61,825 nt of DNA from an uncultured Saprospiraceae bacterium (GTDB lineage Bacteria > Bacteroidota > Bacteroidia > Chitinophagales > Saprospiraceae): positions 1-61,825 of the forward strand of contig CALIHL010000012.1 of NCBI GenBank assembly GCA_938022935.1, given 5' to 3'. The notes under the pieces were generated by a model. That model was given only the letters and a program-made list of their open reading frames with translations. It searched no databases and was not told the origin of the DNA. Below are positions 25,657-34,359 of this stretch, piece after piece; the first letter of the stretch is position 1; every line of letters begins with the position of its first letter. A program made the translations under genes and the position numbers.

Positions 25657-28600
25657 ATGCAATCTTTGTCACAGTTCATAAGATCAGTAAGGAAGTTCCG
25701 ATCACGATTGGAGACCGCTGGTTATGAACCTGGCCGGCAGTTGATCAAACTACATCAACTTTTTACGCTGTTAGTGACTACGATCTCCGATGAAACCAAG
25801 GTGCAGTTCACCAGTGTCTTTGCAAGATTAAGCTACCTCATCAGCTCTTATAATATCCCCTATAAGGAAAGCTATATCCTTCATTCATTTAGAAAAAGAG
25901 GTGCTACGATCCATAATGATGAGCAGGATATAAGGATCGGTCAGGCGGCTATCAAGATTATAATGGGCTATATCATCGAAGATATAGAAGACTTGAGTGA
26001 TGTGCCCGATCTATATCGAGCACTGACAAAAGGTGCAGATTATAAAAAGGTTCTTTTTAAAAAAGAAGTCCGTGTTTTTCTTAAAGGTGTGCATGTAGAA
26101 GACAAGCAGATAGAAGGGCAACTTTGTGATGAGCCCTTTGATACTGTGATTGTCTCCTATAACCGACCTGATAGGAACGAAGACTATGCAGAGATAATTG
26201 AAAAAGCCAATGACACTGGATTATTTCCCCTTACGGCAAATCTTGTAGATGTTGAGATAGATAATGACCAGGTTTATTATCCAAGTACGATTGTACTCGA
26301 GCCTGACTATATGTATGATGTCACATCTATCTCTGAGTGTTTTGGTCCATTTGCTAATCATCAGACGGGATATCTGATCAGAAAGTTTCAGAAGAAGCAG
26401 GTAAGCAAACCTATTCTCATTGGAAATATCTCTAATTACTTTCTGGATCAGTTGATCTATTCTCCCAAAGGCCGGTTTGAAGATTTTATAAGTCAGATAT
26501 TTGCTTTAGATCCCCTTGGTATTGCTCTCTTATCTGATCAAGAAGTGAGAGAGATGATGGTGCTCCTTGAGAATCATTTTAACCATATAAAAGATGTAGT
26601 AGTCGAGGGCCTGGAGCAGATCAAGATAAAACCGAATGATTGTCAGATTGAGCCAGCGTTTTATTCTAACAAATACGGTGTGCAAGGAAGACTCGATCTT
26701 TTTGCAATTAACGAGCAAGGCTCGTCTATTGTAGAATTGAAAAGCGGTAGTGCATTCAGACCTAATAGTTATGGTCTTTCTAACAATCACTATCATCAGA
26801 CCCTGCTGTATGATATGTTGATTGAGTCGGTCTATGGTTCTAAGTTAAAACGAAACAACTTTATACTCTACAGTAAAGAGTCTACTAACCAATTGAGATT
26901 TGCGCCAGCTCTTAAGTCTGAACAAAGAGAAGCAATCAAAGAACGAAATCTCTTATATATCCACGATAGGTCGCTGCTCATTCACGAAGACTTTATTTCT
27001 TATTATCAAGCTTATGCAAGTAAGCATGCTAACAATATAAAGGGGTTTCTCAGGACAGATCTCAATGCCATCTTTAAAGCATTTAAGACGTTTGATGAAA
27101 CAGAGCGTCTCTATGCCAACTTATTTTTAAAGTTTACGCTTAGAGAGCTTTTTATAAACAAGTTGGGCAATGAAGGGGCAGAACGATCTACTGGGTTAGC
27201 AGCTTTATGGTTGCAAGATTTAGAAACGAAGAAGGAGCAGTTTAATATCATTAATCACTTAGAGATTGAAGAAAACTGTTGTGGTGCGGCCGATCCATTT
27301 ATAAGATTAAAGCTGTCGGAGCATTCCGCAGTACTGAGCAATTTTAGAGTAGGGGACTTGGGTGTTTTATATCCACATCAAGATGTCAACTGTGCTATTC
27401 TCAAGCAACAAGTATTTAAGGTAACTATTCTTAGCATGGATGAACAGTCCGTTGTTGTCAGGTTGAGAAGTAGACAAGAGAATAGTACAATCTTTGATCA
27501 ATATAAGTATTGGCATATAGAGCATGATACGCTTGAGAATGGCTACTATGAGATGACTCGAAGTCTTTATGAGTTTGCAAGAGCTAAAAAATCATATCGC
27601 GATCTCATGCTCTGCCGTAGACCGCCAGAATCCTATGACGTAGCGCCTGTTAGTTGCGGTCATCACTTAACCGATGAGCAGCAACAGATTTTTTCTGAGG
27701 TGATCACTTCTAAAGATTACTACTTGCTGTGGGGACCACCTGGTACTGGAAAGACCAGCGTTATGTTGCGGGAGATAGCATATCACTTTATCCAACATGA
27801 AAACGATAGAGTACTGTTCTTGGCTTATACTAACCGAGCAGTTGATGAGATATGTGAAGCGCTTTATACACTAGATCCAGTTCCTTCATTTATTAGGATA
27901 GGATCGCGATATAGTACTGGGAAAAAGTTTGTCCCGCATCTTTTAGAGAATCAGATAAAAGACATCACCAATCGTAAAAAGCTGCGCGACAAGTTGTCGC
28001 AAGAACAGGTGTACGTAGGAACAGTTGCTTCTGTAGTTGGTAAGGTGAGTTTGTTTGAGCTGATCAATTTTGATATAGCAATTGTTGATGAAGCATCTCA
28101 GATATTGGAACCTTCGCTTATCGGATTGTTGAGTAGAGTAGGGAAGTTTGTTTTGATAGGCGATCACTTACAGCTTCCAGCTGTGGTTAGACAGGATGAG
28201 TCCTTTACTACTGTAGGGGGTGAATCTTTAACAGACATCGGTTTTAAGTCATTATCATCATCTCTATTTGAAAGAATGTATACGACGGCACTTGACAATA
28301 AGTGGGATCACGCCATTGGCCAGCTAACCCATCAAGGACGTATGCATGTTGATATCATGTCTTATGTCAATGATCATTTTTATAATCAACAGCTCCAACC
28401 AATCGCAGGGATCAAAAGGCTATCATCTCAGTCATTTTTCAAAAATGAAGAGGAGAAACTTGATCGGATTTTATATGTCCCAAGTGATGTGGACCTAAAA
28501 AGCGAAAGTATCAAGGTCAATGAAAATGAAACTCAACTTGTCTATGAGGTTTGCAAAAGAATATTAGAGAAGTGTGAAGCGCATGGAATTGAGATATCTA

Positions 28601-28950
28601 AACATACAATTGGGGTCATCACCCCTTATCGAGCGCAGATCGCTTCAGTAAGACAAAAACTACGCAAAGAGCTGGGTGATGTAATAGAGAAGATTACAAT
28701 CGATACAGTAGAACGTTATCAAGGAGGTGCGCGAGACTTTATAGTTATGTCGTGTTGTATGAATTATTCATTTCAGATGAAGGCGCTGGTCTCACTGTCA
28801 GAAGAAGGTGTTGATAGAAAACTCAATGTTTCCATCACGCGGTCGCGAGAACAGTTTATTCTCATCGGTAACAGAGCGATACTTGAGCAAAACGACTTGT
28901 ATAAGGAGTTGATAACGAGAGCTGCGTTACATGACCCTAGCAAGTCCTAA
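25657..28950 (+). CDS. Dna2-like nuclease-helicase (PD-(D/E)xK plus superfamily 1 helicase)
   Basis: This 1097-residue protein joins a RecB/Cas4-type nuclease to an SF1B helicase, the layout of eukaryotic Dna2. The nuclease site is D347 (GRLD), E360 and K362 (VELK), with QTLLY at 381-385 as QxxxY. The helicase shows GPPGTGKT (693-700), DEAS (811-814), GDHLQLPAV, GVITPYRAQ and DTVERYQGGARDF. The cysteine spacing of the Dna2/Cas4 iron-sulfur cluster is not evident. The first 300 residues are unassigned. It may act in replication-fork or end processing. It has its own 5' region after a terminator and ends 4 bases into the convergent queE. Confidence 0.88.
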   Translation: MQSLSQFIRSVRKFRSRLETAGYEPGRQLIKLHQLFTLLVTTISDETKVQFTSVFARLSYLISSYNIPYKESYILHSFRKRGATIHNDEQDIRIGQAAIKIIMGYIIEDIEDLSDVPDLYRALTKGADYKKVLFKKEVRVFLKGVHVEDKQIEGQLCDEPFDTVIVSYNRPDRNEDYAEIIEKANDTGLFPLTANLVDVEIDNDQVYYPSTIVLEPDYMYDVTSISECFGPFANHQTGYLIRKFQKKQVSKPILIGNISNYFLDQLIYSPKGRFEDFISQIFALDPLGIALLSDQEVREMMVLLENHFNHIKDVVVEGLEQIKIKPNDCQIEPAFYSNKYGVQGRLDLFAINEQGSSIVELKSGSAFRPNSYGLSNNHYHQTLLYDMLIESVYGSKLKRNNFILYSKESTNQLRFAPALKSEQREAIKERNLLYIHDRSLLIHEDFISYYQAYASKHANNIKGFLRTDLNAIFKAFKTFDETERLYANLFLKFTLRELFINKLGNEGAERSTGLAALWLQDLETKKEQFNIINHLEIEENCCGAADPFIRLKLSEHSAVLSNFRVGDLGVLYPHQDVNCAILKQQVFKVTILSMDEQSVVVRLRSRQENSTIFDQYKYWHIEHDTLENGYYEMTRSLYEFARAKKSYRDLMLCRRPPESYDVAPVSCGHHLTDEQQQIFSEVITSKDYYLLWGPPGTGKTSVMLREIAYHFIQHENDRVLFLAYTNRAVDEICEALYTLDPVPSFIRIGSRYSTGKKFVPHLLENQIKDITNRKKLRDKLSQEQVYVGTVASVVGKVSLFELINFDIAIVDEASQILEPSLIGLLSRVGKFVLIGDHLQLPAVVRQDESFTTVGGESLTDIGFKSLSSSLFERMYTTALDNKWDHAIGQLTHQGRMHVDIMSYVNDHFYNQQLQPIAGIKRLSSQSFFKNEEEKLDRILYVPSDVDLKSESIKVNENETQLVYEVCKRILEKCEAHGIEISKHTIGVITPYRAQIASVRQKLRKELGDVIEKITIDTVERYQGGARDFIVMSCCMNYSFQMKALVSLSEEGVDRKLNVSITRSREQFILIGNRAILEQNDLYKELITRAALHDPSKS

Positions 28951-29576
28951 GGTATACCGACGTATTTATGAGTTTGGAGACTTAGCCTCCATTTAGGACG
29001 AGATTTGCAGATGTCTATGCAGGCCTCTGTGTTAGCAGTTTGATCTTCATTGTCCTGAGGTTGTAATGAAAGATGCTCGAAGTTCATTTTTTCATATACA
29101 TCCAGATCGATATCCGCTTGAGGATAAACCAGCTTTAGTTCGTGTCCAGAAGTTACTATCAGTTCACTTTGCAATTTTGGACTGATACATATCCAGTCTA
29201 TACCGGCTGGCACTGGCAGTGTTCCGTTTGACTCAATCGCTACAAAAAAACCTTCTTTATGTAAAGCACTGGTTAGCGCTTCATCAAGTTGGAGAAGTGG
29301 CTCTCCTCCTGTACAAACTATATAAGGATCTGAGTTACTATTATCTGGCCAAAGTGATTTGCAAAAGCTTGCTAATTGTTCTGCACCGTATTTGCCTCCA
29401 TTAGTCCCATCGGTGCCCCAAAAGTCGGTATCGCAGAATGTGCATTGCGCTGTTGCTCGGTCTTTCTCCAAACCTGACCACAAGTTGCACCCACTAAATC
29501 TTAAGAAAACAGCAGCTTGACCCGTATGGTAGCCTTCGCCTTGGATGGTATAGTATATCTCTTTAATGCCGTACAT
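28947..29576 (-). CDS. queE: 7-carboxy-7-deazaguanine synthase QueE
   Basis: This 209-residue radical SAM enzyme makes 7-carboxy-7-deazaguanine in queuosine and other deazapurine pathways. The cluster motif is CNLWSG...QCTFC with CX14CX2C spacing, the variant used by one QueE group. The N-terminal YTIQGEG and the TGGEPLLQ segment are also present. A good promoter lies just upstream. The last 4 bases overlap the convergent helicase gene. Other queuosine genes are absent from the window, except for the unusual QueF-like gene at 18407. Confidence 0.94.
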   Translation of the reverse strand: MYGIKEIYYTIQGEGYHTGQAAVFLRFSGCNLWSGLEKDRATAQCTFCDTDFWGTDGTNGGKYGAEQLASFCKSLWPDNSNSDPYIVCTGGEPLLQLDEALTSALHKEGFFVAIESNGTLPVPAGIDWICISPKLQSELIVTSGHELKLVYPQADIDLDVYEKMNFEHLSLQPQDNEDQTANTEACIDICKSRPKWRLSLQTHKYVGIP

Positions 29577-29602
29577 GACGCTTCTGCGATTTTAGCAGCG
29601 GG

Positions 29603-29633
29603 CAAAGGTATGCTTTAGTCTTACAGGGCACAA
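29603..29633 (-). promoter_or_regulatory. Bacteroidota-type promoter of queE
   Basis: On the minus strand: TTG (29633-29631), a 20-base spacer, TACCTTTG (29610-29603). It predicts transcription start near 29596, about 20 bases before the queE ATG. Confidence 0.7.
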
Positions 29634-29637
29634 TAGC

Positions 29638-30195
29638 TTAATAAGCGATCTTCTCTATGATCTTTTCGATGATGGGTGCTGCATCTTTGACATCATTTGT
29701 TTCGAAGAACGATCTAGGTAGAACTTCCTTTATTATACCATCAGGATCAATAAAGAACATACGCCCGTAACCCAAGTCGCCACCATAAACAGCATCTCCA
29801 AAGACAGTCCCATTAGGAAAATTAGAAAAAATGATGGCTTCGTGGCCGAGCACTGGAGCAAGATCTTCCCTGTTTTCGTTTCCAAAACCAAAAATCTTAA
29901 GGTTATCGAGGTATTGGAGCTGGACTAAGTTTAGAACGGGTAACCATTTCATGGAAATGGGATCATCCTTACTCCAAAACCAAAGAAGCTTAGTTTGATC
30001 TTTATAATTACCCAGAAAGTGTTCCTCGCCATCAATGTCTTTGGCCAGAAAGTTTTCCGCTGGAAATCCTTTTAGACTCTTTATTATGTCCTTTTCTGGT
30101 GGAGTAAAACTTTCTAGCTCCACTAAGAAGTGATCTTGTCCGTTTACGCTAAGTCCTGAAAAGATGATCAGGATTGCTGCCATTACTTTTCTCAT
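29638..30195 (-). CDS. Secreted thioredoxin-fold protein without redox cysteines
   Basis: This 185-residue protein has a signal peptide (1-19, ending SVNGQ) and a TlpA/AhpC-like fold: PAENFLAKDIDGEEHFLGNYK, then LLWFWSKDDPISMKWLPVL where family members carry WATWCGPC, and a late RMFFIDPDGIIKEV strand. There is no Cys at either redox position; the segment reads W-S-K-D-D-P. It should be periplasmic and cannot act as a dithiol oxidoreductase. It may be a chaperone-like or binding derivative. It has its own promoter at 30214-30244. Confidence 0.75.
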   Translation of the reverse strand: MRKVMAAILIIFSGLSVNGQDHFLVELESFTPPEKDIIKSLKGFPAENFLAKDIDGEEHFLGNYKDQTKLLWFWSKDDPISMKWLPVLNLVQLQYLDNLKIFGFGNENREDLAPVLGHEAIIFSNFPNGTVFGDAVYGGDLGYGRMFFIDPDGIIKEVLPRSFFETNDVKDAAPIIEKIIEKIAY

Positions 30196-30213
30196 GCCCT
30201 ATTATCTTGCCTA

Positions 30214-30244
30214 CGAAAGTACATACTCTGCCTTTCAATAACAA
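30214..30244 (-). promoter_or_regulatory. Promoter of the thioredoxin-fold gene
   Basis: On the minus strand: TTG (30244-30242), a 20-base spacer, TACTTTCG (30221-30214). There is one mismatch in the -7 box (C for T). The start codon follows 18 bases downstream. Confidence 0.6.
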
Positions 30245-30291
30245 GAACGGAATTTGTAAGGAGTCTTTCTCGGCAACTTGAAGAATTAGCT

Positions 30292-30327
30292 AAAACAAGA
30301 AAGCCCCTTCACAAAGTGAAGAGGCTT
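30292..30327 (-). terminator. rpsU terminator
   Basis: The hairpin AAGCCCCTTCAC AAA GTGAAGAGGCTT (30301-30327) has one C-A mismatch on the plus strand. Read on the minus strand it becomes a G-T wobble and is followed by a T-rich run (complement of 30292-30300). It ends the rpsU transcript about 30 bases after the stop codon. Confidence 0.8.
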
Positions 30328-30354
30328 CTTTATATCTATTAAGATAGCTAATGG

Positions 30355-30537
30355 CTAGCTATAGTTCTTTTCTCTGTAGACCGCGTTAAGTACTTGATTG
30401 CGTCTTTCAACGGAAGGCTTAGTGAAGTTTTTTCTTCTTCTGATCTCTTTAAGTAGACCAGTCTTCTGAAACTTTCTTTTGGATCTTTTAAGAGCTCTGT
30501 CTATTGACTCTTCTTCTTTAACATTGATTATAAGCAT
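30355..30537 (-). CDS. rpsU: 30S ribosomal protein bS21
   Basis: These 60 residues are the typical short, very basic bS21 with ESIDRALKRSKRKFQKTG and LKEIRRRKNF. It binds the platform of the 30S subunit near the anti-Shine-Dalgarno region. In Bacteroidota bS21 helps hide the anti-Shine-Dalgarno sequence. It has a strong promoter and its own terminator, so it is transcribed as a single gene. Confidence 0.96.
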   Translation of the reverse strand: MLIINVKEEESIDRALKRSKRKFQKTGLLKEIRRRKNFTKPSVERRNQVLNAVYREKNYS

Positions 30538-30570
30538 AAACGTTCTTTCTTATTATTCCTTAACGGGCGG

Positions 30571-30601
30571 CAAATGTAGTATTTATAGGTTAACTAAGCA
30601 A
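30571..30601 (-). promoter_or_regulatory. Bacteroidota-type promoter of rpsU
   Basis: On the minus strand: TTG (30601-30599), a 20-base spacer, TACATTTG (30578-30571), a full match to TAnnTTTG. The leader would be about 27 bases. Confidence 0.8.
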
Positions 30602-30613
30602 TAGGGAGGGCAT

Positions 30614-30638
30614 AAAAAAAGCCGATTGTTACATCGGC
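30614..30638 (-). terminator. Terminator of the mini-transcription unit
   Basis: The stem GCCGAT (30621-30626) pairs with ATCGGC (30633-30638) around a 6-base loop. On the minus strand it is followed by seven T (complement of 30614-30620). It lies about 35 bases after the 24-residue ORF and just upstream of the rpsU promoter. Confidence 0.85.
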
Positions 30639-30672
30639 TATTTCGGTTGTGGATCTTGCCTTGGTTGAAGGC

Positions 30673-30747
30673 CTAAACATGTGATTCTTTCATCATCTGA
30701 TTACCAAATAACAGAATCACCATCGAAGCGATTGCAAATAGTATCAT
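30673..30747 (-). CDS. 24-residue membrane peptide
   Basis: ATG to TAG encodes MILFAIASMVILLFGN followed by QMMKESHV: a single hydrophobic helix with a charged tail, like other bacterial small membrane proteins. The case for expression is context. A promoter with exact N20 spacing lies 18 bases upstream (30765-30795), a perfect terminator follows (30614-30638), and the sod terminator (30813-30847) insulates it from above. No homologue is recognised. A non-coding RNA with an accidental ORF is the main alternative. Confidence 0.55.
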   Translation of the reverse strand: MILFAIASMVILLFGNQMMKESHV

Positions 30748-30764
30748 GGGTAAAGAATTTGTAT

Positions 30765-30795
30765 TAAAAATAGGGTTTATCTGAATATTGAGCAA
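30765..30795 (-). promoter_or_regulatory. Promoter of the 24-residue ORF
   Basis: On the minus strand: TTG (30795-30793), a 20-base spacer, TATTTTTA (30772-30765), which differs from TAnnTTTG only in the last base. It predicts a start near 30758. Confidence 0.6.
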
Positions 30796-30812
30796 TACCT
30801 ATTTATAGGGAC

Positions 30813-30847
30813 AAAAAACGGGCCAACATTTTGAGATGTTGACCCGT
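30813..30847 (-). terminator. Terminator of the superoxide dismutase gene
   Basis: An 11-bp stem (ACGGG-CAACAT with ATGTTG-CCCGT, one mismatch, 30818-30847) with a 6-base loop is followed on the minus strand by a T-run (complement of 30813-30818). Confidence 0.85.
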
Positions 30848-30877
30848 GTCTATAGTATATAAGTTGTTGAGTGCTAA

Positions 30878-31486
30878 TTATTTAGCATTAGCATAGTTCT
30901 CTTCTACTTTGTTCCAGTTGACGATGCCTAGAAAAGCTTGTACATAATCAGGACGACGGTTTTGGTAGTTTAAGTAGTATGCATGCTCCCATACATCGAT
31001 CCCCATGATTGGCGTACCACCACATCCGATGCCTGGCATCAATGGATTGTCCTGATTAGCGGTGCTACATACCTCTACTTTGCCTCCTTCATGAACACAT
31101 AACCATGCCCATCCCGATCCAAAGCGTGTGCCTGCCGCTTTCGCAAATGCTTCTTTAAAACCATCATAAGAACCAAATGCCGCATTGATCGCATCTGCTA
31201 ATTCCCCTGATAGTCTACCTCTTCCTTCAGGAGCGATAACCTCCCAGAACATTCTGTGGTTGTAGAATCCACCTCCGTTGTTTCTAACTCCGGTGTTAGT
31301 CATATCCAATGAAGTAAGTATATCTTCTATGCTTTTGCCATCAAGATCAGTTCCTTCTATAGCAGCATTTAGCTTGTTGGTATAACCATTATGGTGCTTA
31401 CCGTGGTGGATCTCCATAGTTTTTGCATCGATCGCTGGTTCAAGAGCGTCATAAGCATATCCTAAGTCTGGTAATGTAAAAGCCAT
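30878..31486 (-). CDS. Superoxide dismutase, Fe/Mn family
   Basis: This 202-residue enzyme is a complete Fe/Mn superoxide dismutase. Metal ligands are in [13 protein letters not shown] (first His), [10 protein letters not shown] (second His) and [13 protein letters not shown] (Asp and His). No signal peptide is present, so it is cytoplasmic. The Gly/Gln residue pattern around GGGFYNH does not let me decide between Fe and Mn by eye. It is divergent from fumC and has its own terminator. Confidence 0.95.
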   Translation of the reverse strand: MAFTLPDLGYAYDALEPAIDAKTMEIHHGKHHNGYTNKLNAAIEGTDLDGKSIEDILTSLDMTNTGVRNNGGGFYNHRMFWEVIAPEGRGRLSGELADAINAAFGSYDGFKEAFAKAAGTRFGSGWAWLCVHEGGKVEVCSTANQDNPLMPGIGCGGTPIMGIDVWEHAYYLNYQNRRPDYVQAFLGIVNWNKVEENYANAK

Positions 31487-31555
31487 TATGTTTTATTTTA
31501 AGTGTTAGTTAATTAAAGACTATGATAATCAGAACGCCAACGAAGATAAGAAGTT

Positions 31556-31563
31556 TACTTTTG
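31556..31563 (+). promoter_or_regulatory. Possible -7 promoter element of fumC
   Basis: TACTTTTG, a full match to TAnnTTTG, lies 32 bases before the fumC ATG. No TTG is found at the usual distance upstream. Confidence 0.4.
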
Positions 31564-31595
31564 TCATGACTTATAACTAAGACAATTAAGGATTA

Positions 31596-32993
31596 ATGGA
31601 AACTAGAAAAGAAAAAGATTCTATAGGATACATCGATGTACCCGCTCACGCATATTGGGCCGCTCAGACGCAGAGAAGCACACAAAACTTCAAGATTGGT
31701 GGCCAAAAAATGCCTATCGAGATCATAAAAGCATACGCAATACTTAAGAAAGCAGCCGCAACTACTAATCACAAACTTGGTGCACTCTCAGAAGAGAAAG
31801 CACAACTCATAGGCAAAGTTTGTGATGAGATATTAAATGGTGATCTCGATGATCAGTTTCCCTTGGTAGTGTGGCAGACAGGAAGCGGTACGCAGACCAA
31901 CATGAATGTCAATGAAGTCATCGCTAACAGAGGCCATGTATTGACTGGAGGAGCACTAACCGACGCTGACAAAGCACTTCATCCCAATGATGATGTCAAC
32001 AAGTCACAATCGTCCAATGATACTTTCCCAACAGCGATGCATATAGCAGCATATAGATTGCTACATGATGTGACATTACCTGGGTTAGAAGCACTAAAGT
32101 CTACTCTTGAGGCCAAGTCTAAGCAGTACATGGATGTCGTTAAGATCGGAAGAACACATTGTATGGATGCAACGCCTGTGACATTGGGCCAAGAGATAAG
32201 TGGATATGCCTCTCAAGTCGATCATACGATCAGAGCGATCAATCATAGTTTGCCACATCTAACCGAACTGGCCTTGGGAGGAACTGCTGTAGGTACAGGG
32301 TTGAACACACCTAAAGGATACGATGTCGCTGTCGCAAATGAAATTGCTTCACTAACAGGACTACCGTTTATTACAGGTGAAAATAAATTTGAAGGATTGG
32401 CAGCTCATGATGCTATAGTTGAGGCACATGGCGCATTGAAGACTGCTGCAGTAGCACTCACTAAGATCGGCAACGACATACGCCTTTTGGCTTCAGGTCC
32501 TCGAAGTGGTATCGGAGAGATCACTATTCCAGCTAATGAACCAGGTTCTTCGATCATGCCTGGGAAAGTTAATCCAACACAAGCTGAAGCCTTAACGATG
32601 GCTATGGCACAAGTCATAGGCAATGATGTAGCGATCAATGTCGGTGGTATGACTGGACACTTTGAGCTCAATGTTTTTAAGCCTATGATGATATACAACT
32701 TCATCACCTCTGCTAGATTGATAGGAGACGCTTGCGTTAGCTTTAATGATAATTGTGTAGCAGGATTAGAGCCTAATAGACCACGTATCAAAGAGCATTT
32801 GGATAACTCGCTAATGCTTGTTACTGCTCTTAATACGAAGATTGGCTATGACAAATCTGCCGAGATAGCGAAGAAGGCATACAAAGAAGGAACGACACTA
32901 AAGCAAGCGGCTTTGGCTCTTTCATATCTCACTGAAGAGGAGTTTGATCTGTGGGTGAGACCAGAGGATATGATCGGATCTTTGGATAGTTAG
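31596..32993 (+). CDS. fumC: Fumarate hydratase, class II
   Basis: These 465 residues match class II fumarase, which interconverts fumarate and malate in the citric acid cycle. The signature [11 protein letters not shown] is present, as are [14 protein letters not shown], the [14 protein letters not shown] block and [13 protein letters not shown]. It is an iron-free enzyme and is divergent from superoxide dismutase. Confidence 0.96.
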   Translation: METRKEKDSIGYIDVPAHAYWAAQTQRSTQNFKIGGQKMPIEIIKAYAILKKAAATTNHKLGALSEEKAQLIGKVCDEILNGDLDDQFPLVVWQTGSGTQTNMNVNEVIANRGHVLTGGALTDADKALHPNDDVNKSQSSNDTFPTAMHIAAYRLLHDVTLPGLEALKSTLEAKSKQYMDVVKIGRTHCMDATPVTLGQEISGYASQVDHTIRAINHSLPHLTELALGGTAVGTGLNTPKGYDVAVANEIASLTGLPFITGENKFEGLAAHDAIVEAHGALKTAAVALTKIGNDIRLLASGPRSGIGEITIPANEPGSSIMPGKVNPTQAEALTMAMAQVIGNDVAINVGGMTGHFELNVFKPMMIYNFITSARLIGDACVSFNDNCVAGLEPNRPRIKEHLDNSLMLVTALNTKIGYDKSAEIAKKAYKEGTTLKQAALALSYLTEEEFDLWVRPEDMIGSLDS

Positions 32994-33033
32994 GAATTGT
33001 GGAGCTTTCTTAGAAAGTACATTGCATATTTTC

Positions 33034-33065
33034 TTGGAAAAATATGCATACAAACCTTATCTTTG
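33034..33065 (+). promoter_or_regulatory. Bacteroidota-type promoter of yceD-rpmF
   Basis: TTG (33034-33036), a 21-base spacer, TATCTTTG (33058-33065). Transcription would start near 33072. This excludes the TTG at 33022 as the yceD start and supports GTG 33094. Confidence 0.65.
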
Positions 33066-33093
33066 CGCACCATTTCAAAAAAGACGACCAAGA

Positions 33094-33621
33094 GTGAGCG
33101 CCTTAAGCGAATTTGTTATTCCCTATCTGGGCCTCGCGAACGGCACTTACGAGTACTTTTTTGAACTTGACAATTCCTTCTTTGCGAACTTCGAAAAGTC
33201 AGAAGTCAACAAAGGAAACTTTGATATCAATATCTCTTTCGAAAAACAAGATCGAATGGTGGTTTTGATGATTCAAGGAAAAGGATATACGAAGGCAGAT
33301 TGTGATAGATGTCTATCTGAGATCGAGATCCCGATTATTTTTGATGATCGTGTGATTCTTAAGATCGAAGACACACCAGCAGTTCAAGAAGACGAAGTTT
33401 ACTACTTGGATGCGCAGACCAGCCAAATCGACCTAAGTCCTTACATCCACGAATCCATTCATCTGTATCTACCGATGAAGAAGATCAGAGATTGTGAAAG
33501 TGAAGACTATAAGTTCTGTGATGAAGAAGTCTTAAAGAATCTTAACCACAGCACTGATGAAGAAAATAAATCTCAAGAAGATGATCCTTGGGACGCATTA
33601 AGAAAACTTAATTTAGAATAG
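33094..33621 (+). CDS. YceD/DUF177 family protein
   Basis: These 175 residues belong to the DUF177 (YceD) family, encoded just before rpmF in most bacteria and involved in 23S rRNA maturation or accumulation in some species. Typical parts are SEFVIPYLGLANGTYEYFFELD at the start, the ADCDRCLSEIEIPI zinc-like Cys pair and the acidic tail DDPWDALRKLNLE. I place the start at GTG 33094, since family members begin there and the promoter lies between it and the earlier TTG. rpmF follows after 30 bases. Confidence 0.88.
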   Translation: MSALSEFVIPYLGLANGTYEYFFELDNSFFANFEKSEVNKGNFDINISFEKQDRMVVLMIQGKGYTKADCDRCLSEIEIPIIFDDRVILKIEDTPAVQEDEVYYLDAQTSQIDLSPYIHESIHLYLPMKKIRDCESEDYKFCDEEVLKNLNHSTDEENKSQEDDPWDALRKLNLE

Positions 33622-33651
33622 AGGACCGAGTCCTCAAAAGAGAATATTACA

Positions 33652-33846
33652 ATGGCACATCCTAAGAGTAGAATATCAAAGCAGCGTAAGCGCAAGAGAA
33701 GAACTCATAAAAAAGCCACTCCACCACAAGTAGCGATCTGTAAGACTACTGGAGAGCCACATCTTTATCACCGTGCTTATTGGCACGAGGGAAGTATGTA
33801 TTATAAAGGCCAAGTGGTGATCCAAGCCGACGAAGATCTCGATTGA
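33652..33846 (+). CDS. rpmF: 50S ribosomal protein bL32
   Basis: This 64-residue bL32 starts [19 protein letters not shown], the family hallmark. It binds 23S rRNA in the large subunit. Only one Cys is left (AICKTTG), so the zinc-binding form is excluded. It is the second gene of the yceD-rpmF unit, with a terminator 35 bases downstream. Confidence 0.95.
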   Translation: MAHPKSRISKQRKRKRRTHKKATPPQVAICKTTGEPHLYHRAYWHEGSMYYKGQVVIQADEDLD

Positions 33847-33880
33847 TCGACTGATCTTTAACATTGTATGAAATAATATC

Positions 33881-33913
33881 GCCCCTTCGCTCTTAATGAC
33901 GTAGGGGCTTTTT
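33881..33913 (+). terminator. Terminator after rpmF
   Basis: GCCCCT (33881-33886) pairs with AGGGGC (33903-33908) around a 16-base loop, followed by five T (33909-33913). Confidence 0.8.
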
Positions 33914-33941
33914 AATTTGACTAATCCATATACATCCAATA

Positions 33942-34325
33942 ATGAAAAAAATACTCAATACAACTAAAGCACCAAGCCCAGTGGGTCCGTACAACCAGTC
34001 TATCTTAGCTGGTAATACTTTGTATCTGTCAGGTCAGATAGCACTGGATCCGGCAACAGGCGAGTTGGTGCAGTCTTCTATCGAAGAAGAGACGCATCAG
34101 GTGATGAAAAACCTTGGAGCTGTTTTAGATAATGCAGGCCTCACTTTTGAAGATGTGGTGAAGTGCACTGTCTTTGTAAAGAACATGCAGAACTATGGAC
34201 GCATCAACACAGTCTATGCATCATACTTTAATGATGACACAGCACCCGTCAGAGCACTTGTAGAAGTAAGTGCACTGCCTAAGTATGTCAATGTTGAGAT
34301 CTCAGCGATCGCATTGAAGTCATAA
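33942..34325 (+). CDS. ridA: RidA family enamine/imine deaminase
   Basis: These 127 residues match RidA (YjgF/YER057c/UK114), a trimeric enzyme that hydrolyses reactive enamines formed by PLP enzymes. Key residues are in APSPVGPYNQSI, YLSGQIALDP, and the Arg of APVRALVEV followed by the Glu of VNVEISAIA. The length is normal. It lies 28 bases after the rpmF terminator, with trpS 34 bases further on. Confidence 0.95.
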   Translation: MKKILNTTKAPSPVGPYNQSILAGNTLYLSGQIALDPATGELVQSSIEEETHQVMKNLGAVLDNAGLTFEDVVKCTVFVKNMQNYGRINTVYASYFNDDTAPVRALVEVSALPKYVNVEISAIALKS

Positions 34326-34359
34326 TTCCCTTTACTACCTATATTAAGATTCTATAGAT

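Noticed and set aside
32405-32791. Open frame of 128 codons antisense to fumC
   Set aside because: Fully inside fumC; low-complexity shadow translation.
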